NCBI GenBank assembly: GCA_037833965.1
Contig: AP031354.1
Span: 15,478,001-15,542,000 of the forward strand
Length of the DNA: 64,000 bases
From: Marchantia polymorpha subsp. ruderalis
Taxonomy: Eukaryota > Streptophyta > Marchantiopsida > Marchantiales > Marchantiaceae
Direction: 5' to 3'
Under the pieces are notes generated by a model. That model was not told where the DNA came from. It searched no databases and saw only the letters and a list, made by a program, of their open reading frames with translations. Position 1 is the stretch's first letter. Every line of letters starts with the position of its first letter. Both the position numbers and the translations under genes were made by a program. Below, in pieces: positions 61,519 to 64,000 of this stretch.

Positions 61519-64000
61519 AACCAAAGCACAGGACTGAAACTTCGGCAGTCATCTCACAAACATTCGAAATAGGAGAACTATACGGCAAGGTGCAACAGCT
61601 CTGGTAATCCTCCACCATTCGCCGCCCTGTGAATGTTGACGCTAAAGTATCCTTGGCACTTTCTGGTCTTGTGTACTTGAACTACCATTCTCAGAGATTA
61701 TTGTCATCATGTTAACCGGTATGGGCTGTCATTCTTTCAGTCTTTCTTTACTCAGTTCTGAAAATATAGTTCTAAGCTGTTGGTGGTTCGGGGTTCTCTT
61801 TCTCGCGTTGGATTGGAGGACCAAACCGCACATTCGTGTGACTGCGTTGGTACTCATTTTTTTCCTAACCATGCTTGTCCATTATTTATTTTCGCTCGTG
61901 CATTTTATCCACGGTTTGTTGCTGCCTGTTTCCCGTCTCTGCAACTCACTCATTCCCTCTACTTTTAAATACTTTACGCACACCTGCCTTAGATCTTCGC
62001 CTACTTATTCAGATTGAATCTTGTCATCATCCTCTGCCATGTCTTGTTTCTATGTCTTGGACCTGTCTATCTAGTTGCCTAGCAATCTCAGTGCACCGGG
62101 CCACACCATACATAGAAACCTCTATGACCGTACCTGCTGGGTTTTTGCGATCCTTTCTCCTTGCATGTTAAGCCCTTCCAGTTGATCTCGTTTGATGTCA
62201 GATGTGAAGAAGGCAAGCTGAATCATCTCGAGTTAAGAGTTTCAAATGTCCTGTACGATTTTTAGAAGTTTGATGTGGAGCTGTAAACGTTTCAGAATTT
62301 GTTTATGCTTCTTTCTGTCTTTCAGGTTAGATTCGGGCCATGGAGATTACCCTTCAAGGAAGCCTACAAGTCCTCTGTACAACGTCTTTCCTTGTGACAA
62401 GGAGCACGTTCGAAGCTTTTTTGTTCCACTCTCTGCGCAGACTTCTCTCACTGTAAAACTATTTACTGCCAGCACATAACTGCGAGTGTCCTACAAAGTT
62501 AGATTCATGAAGAGAGAGTATTAGTCCGACCAGGGACCAAATGACAGTTTTCTTATGCCTCTTGTTGATACACGAGCAACGCTGGAGAGTCCTCTGTACT
62601 CCTGAATGGTTATAGTGATTTACATTTTCTAGGAAGTTGTACGGAATTTTCTGAAACGATGATTTATTGAAATTGCCTTAGAAGTTGGATTTGGCGGAAG
62701 TTCAAAGAGACCGATTCCACTCGGAAGACCGTAACTCGTGGATGGCACTGAGTTTGGAATACGTGAGGTGCCCATTCGACTCAGGAATATTATGATGTAT
62801 ATGATGAAAACCATGTAATATTCGTCCTCAGAATGGCCGTGGACGGATAGTGGTAGTTGAATTTTTGTCTACAGAGTATTCAGTGACGATCGAACATTAT
62901 ATCCTAACGGCATGAATAGTGAGGAAAGGCAGTGTATCGAGTGACGATCAAACAGTTTGTTCCAACAGCGTCCAGCTAGTGTGTCGTTCGTCGTTTGCAC
63001 TTCCAGGGGAAATTAACGCAGTGCATCGTAATGGAAACTTGTGATGGATTGGGCAGGTCCTGAAACATGTTGGATGCCATGTTCATGAAACTCGCATTCT
63101 GAGTTCGAACAGTATGTTTTTGTTCAATAGCGAGGAGTATCAAACCTTTGACATTCTATGACTCTTTCACCTTGAAGATAAACTGGATTTCACGTTAACA
63201 TATTTTTAAGAAGTCACTAAATGCCCCACCAACAAACGAAAAATTTCGGCTAAATTGTACTCATTTAATGCTGTACACTTCTTCCAAATAGTTAGTTGCT
63301 TAAACGATCCATAACAAAAAGATGGCCCACAACAGTCCATTTCAGCGATATGGAGCGATCGTCATACTCTGTCATGAAAATTATAGAATGCTACACATGT
63401 AGTCCTACAAGATTATTTATGACTACATCGAATTTCTTTGGCTCAAATGACAATCGCACACTACCGAAGTCACATCTCTGCGAAATGCAACTCTCTTATA
63501 TTGCGGGAAATCACTTGGCTCCGCATCGTATGAACAGTGGATTATTTAGATACAGTGTTTTCTAATCATCCGGTACTTTTGGATCTAAATAGTCATCTTA
63601 CTTGAGAGAAAGCTTCGCCACACTAAAACTACAATAAACTTGTCCTGGATGGGTATTATGTGCGGGTGCTCTAATTTGGCAAAACCTCGGAACACACGTT
63701 CTACATCAAGTAAGGAATAATTTCATAACAGAGATGAATAACGAAAGATAATGGAAACACATGTAGAGTGTGAAAGCTGCTAATACAACAGGTTAACAGA
63801 TTTTGAGTCTTTAAGAAATAAATGTGTATCGAATAGAAATAAAAAAAATTATAATCATATATAATTATGTAAACAACTCGATGATCAGAACTAGTAAATG
63901 TTATTATTTTGAAAATGAAATTACGCTTTAAGTGAAAACATGTCATTAGTCTCTTATTCTTACAATTTTTCTCTTATATTTTATTATCTTTCTAATTTTT
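61519..64000. other. Downstream intergenic DNA, no gene seen
   Basis: This holds the 3' untranslated region of the RF2 gene and then AT-rich DNA to the window end. Several short open frames near 61709-62479 overlap one another and do not resemble any family. No RNA gene or mobile element is visible. Confidence 0.4.

Noticed and set aside
1-64000. CRISPR arrays, rRNA genes, telomere repeats, bacterial operons
   Set aside because: None seen; the intron-rich genes mark this as eukaryotic nuclear DNA.

Overview
The window looks like nuclear DNA of a land plant. Its genes are split by many short to mid-sized GT-AG introns, the spaces between genes are AT-rich, and several products start with organelle transit peptides. 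A bryophyte (liverwort or moss) is my best guess. It rests on a nuclear bS16 gene with a plastid-type presequence, an SMG8 gene, a decayed hAT transposon and long GC-rich leaders in an AT-rich background. The species cannot be fixed from sequence alone.

Layout. (1) 3493-8205 (+): a six-exon gene for a 1067-residue protein with a plastid transit peptide, a long acidic region, an amphipathic Val/Gln/Ala repeat and a C-terminal Kir/KirBac-type channel module whose selectivity filter is not canonical. (2) 10510-16755 (-), convergent with the first: an S9A oligopeptidase B with its Ser-Asp-His triad spread over three exons. (3) 17-25 kb: AT-rich repeat land with a local tandem duplication and a dead hAT transposase. 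(4) 25395-26955 (+): nuclear ribosomal protein bS16. (5) 29259-32315 (+): a coiled-coil protein I do not recognise. (6) 32.3-43.4 kb: no convincing gene. It holds some scattered coding-like pieces, then about 7 kb of GC-rich DNA leading into (7) 43389-48421 (+), an NT-C2/coiled-coil protein of 1173 residues. (8) 51000-56384 (-): the NMD factor SMG8, 1481 residues. (9) 58434-61518 (+), divergent from SMG8: peptide chain release factor 2 of the organellar (probably mitochondrial) type.

The exon models for the channel, oligopeptidase, bS16, NT-C2, SMG8 and RF2 genes were built by hand from splice sites, and every junction was checked for reading phase. The only weak points are the last exon of the oligopeptidase and one junction of the coiled-coil gene. 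Four genes (channel, oligopeptidase, bS16, RF2) encode products likely to work in plastids or mitochondria. Nothing suggests a functional cluster beyond that.

The most interesting item is the plastid-directed Kir-like channel. The protein keeps the slide helix, both membrane helices and the cytoplasmic Kir domain, but it has Ser-Thr-Gly-Leu-Gln-Pro where the K+ filter Thr-X-Gly-Tyr-Gly should be. There are also several perfect or near-perfect foldbacks in introns and intergenic DNA.
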